A stretch of 64,000 nt of DNA from Candidatus Obscuribacterales bacterium (lineage in GTDB: Bacteria > Cyanobacteriota > Vampirovibrionia > Obscuribacterales > Obscuribacteraceae), in NCBI GenBank assembly GCA_019744775.1, contig JAIETZ010000013.1, positions 62,001 to 126,000 on the forward strand. Reading direction: 5' to 3'. Positions 1 to 6,903 of this stretch are shown here, in pieces. The notes below the pieces were generated by a model that did not search any database, was not told the origin of the DNA, and worked only from the letters and a program-made list of their open reading frames with translations. Position 1 is the first letter of the stretch. Every line of letters begins with the position of its first letter. Made by a program: the position numbers and the translations under genes.

Positions 1-407
1 GCGGCAACAAGTTTTGTAAGCACTTCTTGAAGGCTGAGATTTCTTTGCCTGCAAGCTTCAGCAAGCGTCACTTTGCCGCCGCAGCAATAGTCGATGCCGT
101 ATTGTTCTAATACACAAGCGCGCTTGGGATCTTGACTGACTAAAAGACCAACAGGAAGCGCGGACATTTGTGCGCTTTCCCTCTGGGATGCATTTTCCGC
201 CGGGCGGACGCAAGTCTGCTCGTAGATATGAAAACTCACGCATGAGCAGGGTTGGAACATATCCTTAGAAGAATTGCACTCAGGGCACTGCCAGTTATCA
301 GGCAGATCCTCGAATTTAACAGCCGGGGAAATAGCCTGGCGAGGTTCTCCCAGTTTCTCATCAAATATATAGTTGCACACTGTACAGATTGTTTTACCGT
401 TTGTCAT
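1..407 (-). CDS. Rubredoxin / ScdA_N (RIC-type) fusion protein, 3' end outside window
   Basis: Reading leftwards from an ATG at 407 gives 135 codons open to the window edge. Residues 8-50 are a rubredoxin: Cys pairs at 8/11 (CTVC) and 41/44 (CPEC), with the family's FEDLPDNWQCPEC block, so one iron should be held by four cysteines. After a short linker with three more Cys (54, 56, 66), residues 82-135 match the ScdA_N (DUF542) domain of RIC/YtfE iron-sulfur repair proteins: a P-x-x-x-V/L start, YGIDYCCGG at 103-111 and an AC helix near 118. An excellent ribosome site (GGAGGT at about 413-418) fixes the start; an internal in-frame ATG at 167 would make ScdA_N alone. Likely role (inferred): electron transfer coupled to nitrosative or oxidative stress repair of Fe-S or di-iron centres. 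Whether a haemerythrin-like domain follows cannot be seen. Confidence 0.88.
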   Translation of the reverse strand, partial: MTNGKTICTVCNYIFDEKLGEPRQAISPAVKFEDLPDNWQCPECNSSKDMFQPCSCVSFHIYEQTCVRPAENASQRESAQMSALPVGLLVSQDPKRACVLEQYGIDYCCGGKVTLAEACRQRNLSLQEVLTKLVA

Positions 408-629
408 GATAGCTACCTCCGCTTTATGGATTTATGCATCTCTATATCCATAATAGCATAAACGGGGTCGGCTGGATCATACTTTAGGATGAGGTCAAGG
501 GAAAATGCCGACCTGGCGCTTGTAACTTCTGAGCAACAGTCGGCGCCTACTACGTATTTGCCGCATTGACGGAAACGCCCAAAATGTAGACCATTTAATA
601 AATCAATATTGGACTAGTGTGCCTACCGT

Positions 630-1598
630 ATGAGTGAGTTCAACGAGTTTAGCCAGCCGAGCGCTTTAGCCTGGAAGTCGGAAGTATCCGGCTCATGGTT
701 GGCTTATGAATCTCAAGACACACAACGCAAGCTTTCTACGGCTGCTCAGAAGCCGGAGCAGGCTCTATTGCAGCCTGATATAGATGTGGCCAGTGGCCGC
801 GCAGGCGACACGCTGAACTTCAGCAAAGACGAGAATGGCTACTTCTTCTTCAAAGTAAAAGGCGACGACAATTATGCTCGCCACTATTTCAACAAAGCTC
901 AGCAGTGGGCTCGGTTGGAAACTTTAGACAAAAATGGTCACCGCGTAGTTATTTCCTATGAGTTGGCCACACAACGAAACAAAGTTGACGAATGGTTGGC
1001 AACGAAAAAGCCAGTCGAAACTCCGGTGAAGACTCAGCCGAGTCATTTGGAAGTGACTCCGGCATTCACCAATGTTGAACAACAAAAATCTGTCGGTAGA
1101 CCGATACTTCCGGATCAATATCATTACTTGTCCAATATCACTGATTCCATGAATTTTAAAATAGGAAAAAACCCGTTGGGTGTTCTTCGAATGATTTCCG
1201 ACATAGCTGACAAAGTTGGAAATATGACTGATGATCAACTTGGTGCGATGCACGATTATATTGAAGGGACGCGCAATCGAGATCCGAAATTGAGACTGCA
1301 AATGGCAGTTGCAGAGTTGGCTAGAGCTTCGCAAATGATTCTGTCAAAGAACGAAAACGGCGAATTGGTATTCAGCGTTAAGGACGACAGTCCGGCTGGC
1401 GCCTACATAAACGCAGCAGTAGCGGAATTGGATAAAGCCATCCAATCATCCGACAGCCTAAAGGCATATGCAGATTACAGGCGGACTAATAACAAGGCTC
1501 GCAACCTCAGGGCAGCTATAAACTTTGTGAAAACATCACTCGACACCGGGGACTTGAAGGTCCTGAACGGACGCCCGCTTCCTGAGCTTCTGCCTTAG
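630..1598 (+). CDS. Hypothetical protein, 322 aa
   Basis: I do not recognise this family. The protein is hydrophilic, with no signal peptide or membrane segment. Residues 1-60 are polar and low in structure; 60-125 (NFSKDENGYFFFKVKGDD onward) look like a small mixed alpha/beta domain; 127-150 form a Pro/Thr-rich linker; 155-322 are mostly helical (many Ala, Asp, Lys and Asn). No strong ribosome site precedes the ATG, so the start is less certain than the frame. It is divergent from the rubredoxin gene and ends about 70 bases before dxr, which has its own candidate promoter, so it is probably transcribed alone. Probably cytoplasmic. Coding is supported by length and by the absence of a better competing frame. 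Confidence 0.6.
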   Translation: MSEFNEFSQPSALAWKSEVSGSWLAYESQDTQRKLSTAAQKPEQALLQPDIDVASGRAGDTLNFSKDENGYFFFKVKGDDNYARHYFNKAQQWARLETLDKNGHRVVISYELATQRNKVDEWLATKKPVETPVKTQPSHLEVTPAFTNVEQQKSVGRPILPDQYHYLSNITDSMNFKIGKNPLGVLRMISDIADKVGNMTDDQLGAMHDYIEGTRNRDPKLRLQMAVAELARASQMILSKNENGELVFSVKDDSPAGAYINAAVAELDKAIQSSDSLKAYADYRRTNNKARNLRAAINFVKTSLDTGDLKVLNGRPLPELLP

Positions 1599-1610
1599 CT
1601 TTGACTCATC

Positions 1611-1637
1611 TAGACACCCCTGTTTTCGAGCTAAAAT
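1611..1637 (+). promoter_or_regulatory. Candidate promoter for dxr-upp
   Basis: TAGACA (1611-1616) and TAAAAT (1632-1637) separated by 15 bases. The -10 lies in the word GCTAAAAT, which also stands before oppA and gpsA in this window. The short spacer makes the -35 assignment weak; TTGACT at 1601-1606 is an alternative but too far away. Confidence 0.35.
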
Positions 1638-1668
1638 GCTCCTTTGTAACTGTCTATAAGGTCTCTCC

Positions 1669-2844
1669 GTGAAGCGCATTGCCATCCTAGGCTCTACAGG
1701 CTCTATCGGACGCCAGACGCTCGACATTGCGCGGGCTCAGGCTGCCGAATTGAAGGTCGTTGCTTTGGCTGCCGGCTCAAAAAATTTGCCGGAGCTCTGC
1801 CAGCAGGTCATCGAATTTAAGCCCGAACTCATTTGTGTTCCGACGGCTGAGGCAGCCAAGGAAGTCGCCGGAAAGCTCACTTGCATGAAGGAGCTTCCCG
1901 AAATTGTCTACGGAGACGAGGGGCTAATAGCTGTTGCTACCCATCCAAGCGTCGAGACATTGGTGACGGCAGTTGTAGGATTTTTAGGATTGAAACCGAC
2001 AGCAGCCGCAGTGCGTGCCGGTAAAACAATTGCTTTGGCTAACAAAGAGACTTTGGTGGCAGCAGGCAGTGTCATCATGCCGATGGCCAAACAATATGGT
2101 GCCAACATTGTTCCTGTCGATAGCGAACATTCGGCTATTTTCCAATCTTTGTCAGGCTATAAGTCCAAAGACATCAAAAAGATTTGGCTCACTGGTTCTG
2201 GTGGTCCATTTAGAACATGGGACAAAGCAAAGATTGCAGCGGCTCGTGTTGAAGATGCGCTGCGTCATCCGAATTGGGCGATGGGCGCCAAAATAACGAT
2301 TGATTCGTCGACTTTGATGAATAAGGGCTTGGAAGTAATTGAAGCGCGTTGGTTGTTTGATATCGAGCCGGAGCGCATCAAAATAATTATTCATCCACAA
2401 TCAATTTTGCATTCGGCAGTGGAATTTGTTGATAATTCAGTCGTTGGACAAATGGGATTGCCTGACATGCGTTTGCCGATTCACTTCGCGCTTTTCTATC
2501 CGGAGCGTGTGTCATCTACTGAAGTGCCGCCGCTGGATTTGATTAAGTTGGGTAGTCTTACTTTCGAGGAGCCGGATTACGATCGCTTCCCGTGTTTGCG
2601 ATTGGCTAAAGAAGTTGCATCGAAAGAAGATACTTCAGCCTGTGTCTTGAATGCTGCCAACGAAATTGCCGTTGATGCATTTTTGAAGGGACGCATCAAG
2701 TTCATGGAAATTCCAGAACTTATCGAGAGAGTTTTGAACAAAACGAATTTCGTCTCCAAGCCAAACTTGGAACAAATCATTGAAGCGGACGAACAAAGCC
2801 GCAAAACAACTAGTGAATTGATGATGGCATTGGCCACAAAATAA
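1669..2844 (+). CDS. dxr: 1-deoxy-D-xylulose 5-phosphate reductoisomerase
   Basis: Full-length (391 aa) DXR, the enzyme that converts DXP to 2-C-methyl-D-erythritol 4-phosphate with NADPH, the committed step of the non-mevalonate isoprenoid pathway in the cytoplasm. The N-terminal NADPH fold has GSTGSIG at 8-14; ALANKETLVAAG lies at 122-133; PVDSEHSA carries the metal ligands D151 and E153; LTGSGGPF is at 174-181; HPNW (200-203) and MNKGLEVIEA with E222 complete the active site; NAANEIAV lies in the C-terminal helical domain. The start is GTG with AAGG about 6 bases upstream. upp follows after 12 bases, so the two are very likely co-transcribed. Confidence 0.97.
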   Translation: MKRIAILGSTGSIGRQTLDIARAQAAELKVVALAAGSKNLPELCQQVIEFKPELICVPTAEAAKEVAGKLTCMKELPEIVYGDEGLIAVATHPSVETLVTAVVGFLGLKPTAAAVRAGKTIALANKETLVAAGSVIMPMAKQYGANIVPVDSEHSAIFQSLSGYKSKDIKKIWLTGSGGPFRTWDKAKIAAARVEDALRHPNWAMGAKITIDSSTLMNKGLEVIEARWLFDIEPERIKIIIHPQSILHSAVEFVDNSVVGQMGLPDMRLPIHFALFYPERVSSTEVPPLDLIKLGSLTFEEPDYDRFPCLRLAKEVASKEDTSACVLNAANEIAVDAFLKGRIKFMEIPELIERVLNKTNFVSKPNLEQIIEADEQSRKTTSELMMALATK

Positions 2845-2856
2845 CCAGGGGGAATC

Positions 2857-3495
2857 ATGACAGTGACTGCTACGGAAGTTCAAGTTTGCAACCATCCACT
2901 TTTGCAACAGCATCTAACTAGACTGCGTGACTTTCAAACGCCAACTAGCGAATTTAGACGTCGCGCGGCTGAGTTGAGTCGTTTCCTTGTTTACGAAGCG
3001 ATTCGTGATTTGGCGGTAAGACCAGTTGGAGTCGAGACTCCACTTGGACCAGCTAAGGGGACTGTCATCAGTGATTACGTGATTCTGGCACCGGTTTTGC
3101 GCGCAGGGCTTATCTTGGCTGAATCAGCGCAAGATATCTTGCCTAATGCGCGAATTTATCACATTGGTTTGAAGCGCGATGAAGAAACTCTGCAAGCAAT
3201 TTCTTATTACGCCAAACTTCCCGATGCACTTCCATCGGAGGCTCGCGTGTATGTGTTGGATCCAATGCTCGCTACCGGTGGCTCGGCAGTTGCTGCGATT
3301 TCTGTATTCGATAAGATGAACGTGAAGAACATTCACCTTGTATCTTTCGTTGCCGCTCCGGAAGGCATCAAGAAAGTGCAACAGAAATATCCGCACGTCA
3401 AGATTACAACAGCGGCCATCGATGACAAGCTGAACGACCACGGCTACATCGTGCCAGGCTTGGGCGACGCCGGCGATCGTATTTTCGGGACGTAA
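2857..3495 (+). CDS. upp: Uracil phosphoribosyltransferase
   Basis: A 212-aa enzyme of pyrimidine salvage: uracil + PRPP gives UMP + PPi. Typical family order: HPLLQQHLTRLRD at 12-24, the VLRAG(L) block, the GLKRDEET loop, the PRPP-binding VLDPMLATGGSA motif, and the C-terminal uracil-binding end LGDAGDRIFGT. A strong ribosome site (GGGGGA) precedes the ATG. It sits 12 bases after dxr, so probably one transcript, although the two pathways are not directly linked. It is followed immediately by an inverted-repeat element that may end transcription. Length and motifs are normal for the family. Confidence 0.97.
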   Translation: MTVTATEVQVCNHPLLQQHLTRLRDFQTPTSEFRRRAAELSRFLVYEAIRDLAVRPVGVETPLGPAKGTVISDYVILAPVLRAGLILAESAQDILPNARIYHIGLKRDEETLQAISYYAKLPDALPSEARVYVLDPMLATGGSAVAAISVFDKMNVKNIHLVSFVAAPEGIKKVQQKYPHVKITTAAIDDKLNDHGYIVPGLGDAGDRIFGT

Positions 3496-3511
3496 ACCCA
3501 TTCGTCGCAAC

Positions 3512-3653
3512 GGGCGCATGCAATGCGCCCCTACAAACACGATGACACATGGTCTTGAATTCGAGGGGCGCAATAGTTTGCGTATCTGTGTGCGACGCTT
3601 GTTTCCGGGCGCACTGGGGCACTAGTCTGCGTAGGGGCGCATTGCATGCGCCC
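3512..3653. repeat. Small element bounded by 23-bp perfect inverted repeats (MITE/REP-like)
   Basis: The left arm (3512-3534, starting GGGCGCATGCAATGCG) and the right arm (3631-3653) are exact reverse complements over 23 bases, with a 96-bp interior. Each arm also holds its own small palindrome (GGGCGCATGCAATGCGCCC, nearly symmetric). The interior contains degraded versions of the same GGGCGCA word (near 3565 and 3607). No coding frame of substance. It lies between the convergent upp and dodecin genes, the usual place for non-autonomous repeats. No target duplication could be recognised with confidence. Confidence 0.75.
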
Positions 3654-3662
3654 TTTTGGAAT

Positions 3663-3866
3663 CTAGTCTTCCAACTTAAAGCCGATGCGTACCTTTACTT
3701 GGTATTCGCCAACTTGTCCGTCTTTGATTGTGCCGCGTTGTTCGACTACTTCGAACCAGCTGCAGTTACGTAGTGTTTTGGCAGCGCGTTTAACGGCTTC
3801 TTGGGTGGCGTCAGCGTAGCTCTTTGTTGAAGTGCCGACGATTTCAGTCATCTTGTATACGGCCAT
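3663..3866 (-). CDS. Dodecin family flavin-binding protein
   Basis: A 67-aa protein matching dodecin end to end: MAVYKMTEIVGTSTKSY at the N-terminus, the DATQEAVKRAAKTLRN helix, then WFEVVEQRGTI and YQVKVRIGFKLED strands. Dodecins form dodecameric shells that store flavins or CoA-type ligands and buffer free flavin; the conserved Trp (in CSWFEVVEQ) stacks on the isoalloxazine ring. The start at 3866 is preferred over a longer frame from 3899 because AAGGAG sits about 6 bases upstream and MAVYK is the standard N-terminus. It is convergent with upp across the inverted-repeat element and appears monocistronic. Confidence 0.95.
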   Translation of the reverse strand: MAVYKMTEIVGTSTKSYADATQEAVKRAAKTLRNCSWFEVVEQRGTIKDGQVGEYQVKVRIGFKLED

Positions 3867-3957
3867 GGAAAACTCCTTGCATGCATGAATATCCTTCAAC
3901 CAATCTAATCTAATGGAAACCTACTGGAGCCTAGCTTTGCAAAATGTGACATTTGGG

Positions 3958-3985
3958 TTGACAATGGCAAAGTTTCAGGAATAAT
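3958..3985 (+). promoter_or_regulatory. Strong sigma-70 type promoter
   Basis: TTGACA (3958-3963, perfect consensus) and AATAAT (3980-3985, five of six) with a 16-base spacer. Predicted transcription start is near 3992. No gene begins soon after it: the next features are a structured leader and a hairpin-T tract (4118-4150), then the ABC operon at 4308. Confidence 0.65.
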
Positions 3986-3991
3986 GAAGAG

Positions 3992-4150
3992 GCTATGTTG
4001 AAAATGATCACAGTACTCGCCGTCATTTACCCAGCACCTCAAGGTTGCTTGGTCAGAGGCAGTCGTGCATCTATCTTCACGTAAGTGATTTAGTTAACAA
4101 CTAGTAGATAGAAAGCTGCCTCCCATACCAAGAAGGGGGGCATTTTAATT
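3992..4150 (+). ncRNA. Candidate attenuated leader RNA or small RNA
   Basis: Stretch between the promoter at 3958 and the hairpin at 4118. Visible structure: a hairpin around 4030-4055 (AGCACC / GGTTGCT with a small bulge and TCAA loop), then an outer stem GGCAG (about 4058) with CTGCC (4116-4120), enclosing CTATCT with AGATAG. The CTGCC arm overlaps the 5' half of the terminator stem GCCTCCC, so the two folds exclude each other, as in attenuators and riboswitches. A 29-codon frame (3995-4083, MLKMITVLAVIYPAPQGCL...) could be a leader peptide but has a badly spaced ribosome site. I recognise no known riboswitch class. It could control the ABC operon downstream or simply be a stand-alone small RNA. 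Confidence 0.4.
4118..4150 (+). terminator. Hairpin followed by T-rich tract in ABC operon leader
   Basis: GCCTCCC (4118-4124) pairs with GGGGGGC (4135-4141), seven pairs including one G-U, around a 10-base loop, followed by ATTTTAATT. The U-tract is interrupted, so efficiency is uncertain. Confidence 0.5.
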
Positions 4151-4183
4151 AGGAGACTAACTTCAAGTGAGCACCAAGTACAT

Positions 4184-4259
4184 GTCATTCTGAGCGGTAG
4201 CGAAGAATCTCATAGCTTAAGTAGTGAGATCCTTCGTCGCAGATGCTCCTCAGGATGAC
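4184..4259. repeat. Imperfect palindromic REP-like repeat, copy 1
   Basis: The ends read GTCATTCTGAGCG and, reverse-complemented, GTCATCCTGAGGAGCAT; the inner arms carry GCGAAGAATCTCA against ACGAAGGATCTCA. The whole 76 bases can fold into one long hairpin. A second relative lies at 7854-7930 on the other side of the same operon. Confidence 0.65.
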
Positions 4260-4307
4260 AGCAGTTGTTGACTCAATATCTACATTGGGAGAACAGAGGA
4301 CACAAAC

Positions 4308-5300
4308 ATGAACGCCGTTGAGTTGGAAAATTTACGCAAAACCTTCGTCCAAAAACTTGGACGCGGATTCTCGCGGGTAACAAAAGAAATTGTCGCCGTT
4401 GATTCGGTAAGTTTCGAAGTGCCCGTTGGACAATCTGTTGCGTTTATTGGTCCTAACGGCGCCGGTAAATCGACAACCATTAAGATGCTCACCGGTATTT
4501 TGAATCCGACATCAGGCAGTGCTCACGTTTTGGGTGCTGTGCCTTGGAAGGAGAGAAATAAACTCACCTACAATATAGGTGCTGTATTTGGTCAGCGTTC
4601 GCAGCTCTGGTATCACCTGCCAGCCAGGGATACTTTTGAACTGCTGGCAAAAATCTATAGCCTAGATACGGCCGAGTACAAAAAGCGCGTAAGTGTTCTT
4701 ATTGATCGTTTTGCATTGGAATCCTTTTTGGACACCCCAGTGCGTAAACTTTCGCTCGGGCAAAGAATGCGGTGCGAAATCGCTGCCAGCTTGTTACACA
4801 AACCACAAGTGTTGTTTCTTGATGAACCAACCATCGGTTTGGATGTAATAGCCAGACAAGAGCTTCGCGATCTTATAAGTGAATGGAATCGTGAAGAGGG
4901 TTTGACCATCTTCCTAACCAGTCACGATGCCGGAGACATCGAAAGTGTCGCTAAGCGTGTGATTGTTATCAATCACGGGAGAGTTGTGCTTGATGATTCC
5001 GTCAACGCAATGAAACGTCAATATCTTTGTGAAAAGGTAATCGGCGTTAAATTCCACGATGCGCACAAGAGTCTCGATGTGCCTGGCATAAAGATACTCA
5101 AGTCCAACAGTCATGCGCTGAAGCTAGAAGTGGATACTCGTGTAATGCCAATTGAAAAGGCACTGCATGAGGTTATGCAAACTGGCTCTGTTGCGGACAT
5201 CACAATTGAAGATCCGCCATTGGAAGAGATCATCGCTCACATATACAGCCAAGGTCCTGAAGCTGCAGTTGACGAAAAGGAGGTGACCATAAGTGAATAG
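4308..5300 (+). CDS. ABC-2 type exporter, ATP-binding subunit (COG4586-like)
   Basis: A 330-aa cytoplasmic ATPase. Walker A GPNGAGKST at 48-56; Q-loop in FGQRSQLW; signature LSLGQ at 148-152; Walker B VLFLDEP with D172/E173; switch His at 206 (TSHD). The extended N-terminus before Walker A, the FGQRSQLWYHLPA block and the C-terminal 80-residue extension (235-330) are typical of the COG4586 group that works with paired COG4587 and COG3694 membrane subunits, which is exactly what follows. The substrate of this group is not established. An 8-base overlap with the next gene implies translational coupling. Transcription may start at the promoter at 3958 through the structured leader. Confidence 0.9.
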   Translation: MNAVELENLRKTFVQKLGRGFSRVTKEIVAVDSVSFEVPVGQSVAFIGPNGAGKSTTIKMLTGILNPTSGSAHVLGAVPWKERNKLTYNIGAVFGQRSQLWYHLPARDTFELLAKIYSLDTAEYKKRVSVLIDRFALESFLDTPVRKLSLGQRMRCEIAASLLHKPQVLFLDEPTIGLDVIARQELRDLISEWNREEGLTIFLTSHDAGDIESVAKRVIVINHGRVVLDDSVNAMKRQYLCEKVIGVKFHDAHKSLDVPGIKILKSNSHALKLEVDTRVMPIEKALHEVMQTGSVADITIEDPPLEEIIAHIYSQGPEAAVDEKEVTISE

Positions 5301-6090
5301 TTTTAAAAAGTACTTCTGGGTTGGACTCATCTCAGGAAAATCCAATCTTGCTTACTTTGGCGAAACTCTCGGCAGAATATTCTTTCTCGGAATAATTCTG
5401 TTTATCTTCCTTCGCTTATGGCAAGTTACCTATTCGCAGACCAATGCGACTATTCTTGGTGGCTTCACGATAGCTCAGATGCTGTGGTATCTGGTGGTAA
5501 CTGAATCCATCATGTTGTCGACTCCAAGGGTGTCGTATTACGTCGACCAGGCGGTACGGACAGGTGCGATCGCAGTTTATTTGCTGCGGCCGATGTCATA
5601 TCCGATGCACGAATTGTTTGCGTGCTTGGGTGAAAGATTCATCCGGTTTGGTCTCAACCTGGCGGTTGGATCGGTCATTGCGCTAATTTGTGTCGGACCG
5701 ATTCCACTTAATGCTCAGGGACTATTGCTATTTTTATTAGCAATACCCTTCGCGTTTGTGCTCGACTTCATGGGTTATTTCCTGGTTGGTCTGTGCGCAT
5801 TTTGGATGGAAGATACAACCGGACTGGTATTTCTCTACTCGAGAATAACCATGGTACTCGGCGGAATGCTCATTCCAATTGAGTTGTTTCCTGAAACCTG
5901 GCAGCCTATATTGCGTATCTTGCCGTTTTCATCAATTGTCTACGGACCGGCGCGCATGTTTGTCCGACCGGACTTCACTGAATTCGTTCAGTTGATAGTG
6001 CGTCAGGGACTGTCCATCGCTGTCTTTTCACTTGTTGTTTACCTCGTCTGGAACGCATGCCTCAAGCGTGTGTTCGCCAACGGAGGATAA
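5293..6090 (+). CDS. ABC-2 exporter permease subunit (COG4587-like)
   Basis: A 265-aa membrane protein with about six hydrophobic segments (for example FFLGIILFIFLRLW, then regions near 110-140, 145-170, 180-200 and 235-255). Start GTG with a near-perfect ribosome site AAGGAGGTGA placed inside the end of the ATPase gene, overlapping it by 8 bases. The pattern YYVDQAVRTGAIAVYLLRPMSYP resembles the ABC2_membrane_6 family, in which a cytoplasmic loop contacts the ATPase. It pairs with the next gene to form a heterodimeric channel in the inner membrane. Substrate unknown. Confidence 0.87.
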   Translation: MNSFKKYFWVGLISGKSNLAYFGETLGRIFFLGIILFIFLRLWQVTYSQTNATILGGFTIAQMLWYLVVTESIMLSTPRVSYYVDQAVRTGAIAVYLLRPMSYPMHELFACLGERFIRFGLNLAVGSVIALICVGPIPLNAQGLLLFLLAIPFAFVLDFMGYFLVGLCAFWMEDTTGLVFLYSRITMVLGGMLIPIELFPETWQPILRILPFSSIVYGPARMFVRPDFTEFVQLIVRQGLSIAVFSLVVYLVWNACLKRVFANGG

Positions 6091-6096
6091 AGGAAA

Positions 6097-6903
6097 ATGT
6101 TTAAACTAACTTCAAAACTGATCAACTATCTTTCCATGGCATGGTCCTACGTGCGCTTGAATTTCTTTGCGCAAATGGAATACAAGGCCGCTTTCTGGTC
6201 GCAGGTAATTGGAATGATTCTGAACAACTGCGTTTGGATTGTTTTTTGGAGCGTGTTCTTCACGCGATTCGACAATCTCGGTGGTTGGACTGTAAAAGAC
6301 GTCTTGACCGTCTGGTCGATATCGGCTGGCGGCTATGGACTGGCATATAGCATCTGCGGCAATGCGCTTGGACTTGCTTCGTTGATAAGCAATGGTCGAC
6401 TTGATGCGTGGATGTTATATCCACGTGCCTTGTTGTCGCACTTGCTGATCGGCAGAATGAGCGCGACTGCTTTCGGAGACATATTGTTTGCTTTGATTGT
6501 CTATGTCTTCTTTGTGAGACCGGATCTCCCACATTTCTTGTGGTTCTGTGCTCTGACCATCTCCGCTGCAGTCGTCTTTGTTGGCTTTAGCATACTGACC
6601 AGTTGCTTGAGCTTCTTCTTGGGAAATGCAGACGCGTTAGCGGAAAACGGCCGATTTGCTTTGGTCACCTTCAGCACCTACCCGGCTAGTATATTTCAGG
6701 GAGCATTGAAGCTACTCCTGTTTACTGTGATACCGGCCGGATTCGTTAGCTACCTGCCGGTGGAAGCGTTGCGTGAATTGTCAGTCGAGAAAACACTTAT
6801 GTGTTTTGCTGGCAGCTTGTCTGTTCTAGTCGTCGGAGTTGTCGTATTCTATTGGGGACTTCGTCGTTACGAGTCGGGCAATCTCATGGAGATGCGTGGG
6901 TGA
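6097..6903 (+). CDS. ABC-2 exporter permease subunit (COG3694-like)
   Basis: A 268-aa protein with about six membrane segments, starting with a cytoplasmic N-terminus and then WSQVIGMILNNCVWIVFWSV. The motif LASLISNGRLDAWMLYPRALLSHLL mirrors the TGAIAVYLLRPMSYP region of its partner upstream, as expected for two paralogous halves of one transporter. AAAGGA precedes the ATG by a few bases, 6 bases after the previous stop. Its TGA overlaps the GTG of the L,D-transpeptidase gene by four bases, so envelope remodelling and this transporter are probably translated together. Confidence 0.87.
   Translation: MFKLTSKLINYLSMAWSYVRLNFFAQMEYKAAFWSQVIGMILNNCVWIVFWSVFFTRFDNLGGWTVKDVLTVWSISAGGYGLAYSICGNALGLASLISNGRLDAWMLYPRALLSHLLIGRMSATAFGDILFALIVYVFFVRPDLPHFLWFCALTISAAVVFVGFSILTSCLSFFLGNADALAENGRFALVTFSTYPASIFQGALKLLLFTVIPAGFVSYLPVEALRELSVEKTLMCFAGSLSVLVVGVVVFYWGLRRYESGNLMEMRG

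Noticed and set aside
924-1334. 136-codon minus-strand frame inside the hypothetical gene at 630-1598
   Set aside because: No ribosome site and unnatural residue mix (many Arg, Ser, His, Cys); the plus frame is longer and has normal protein composition.
3995-4083. 29-codon frame starting MLKMITVLAVIYPAPQ
   Set aside because: The only purine-rich stretch is 2 bases from the ATG, and there is no comparison to show coding. Kept only as a possible leader peptide in the leader finding.
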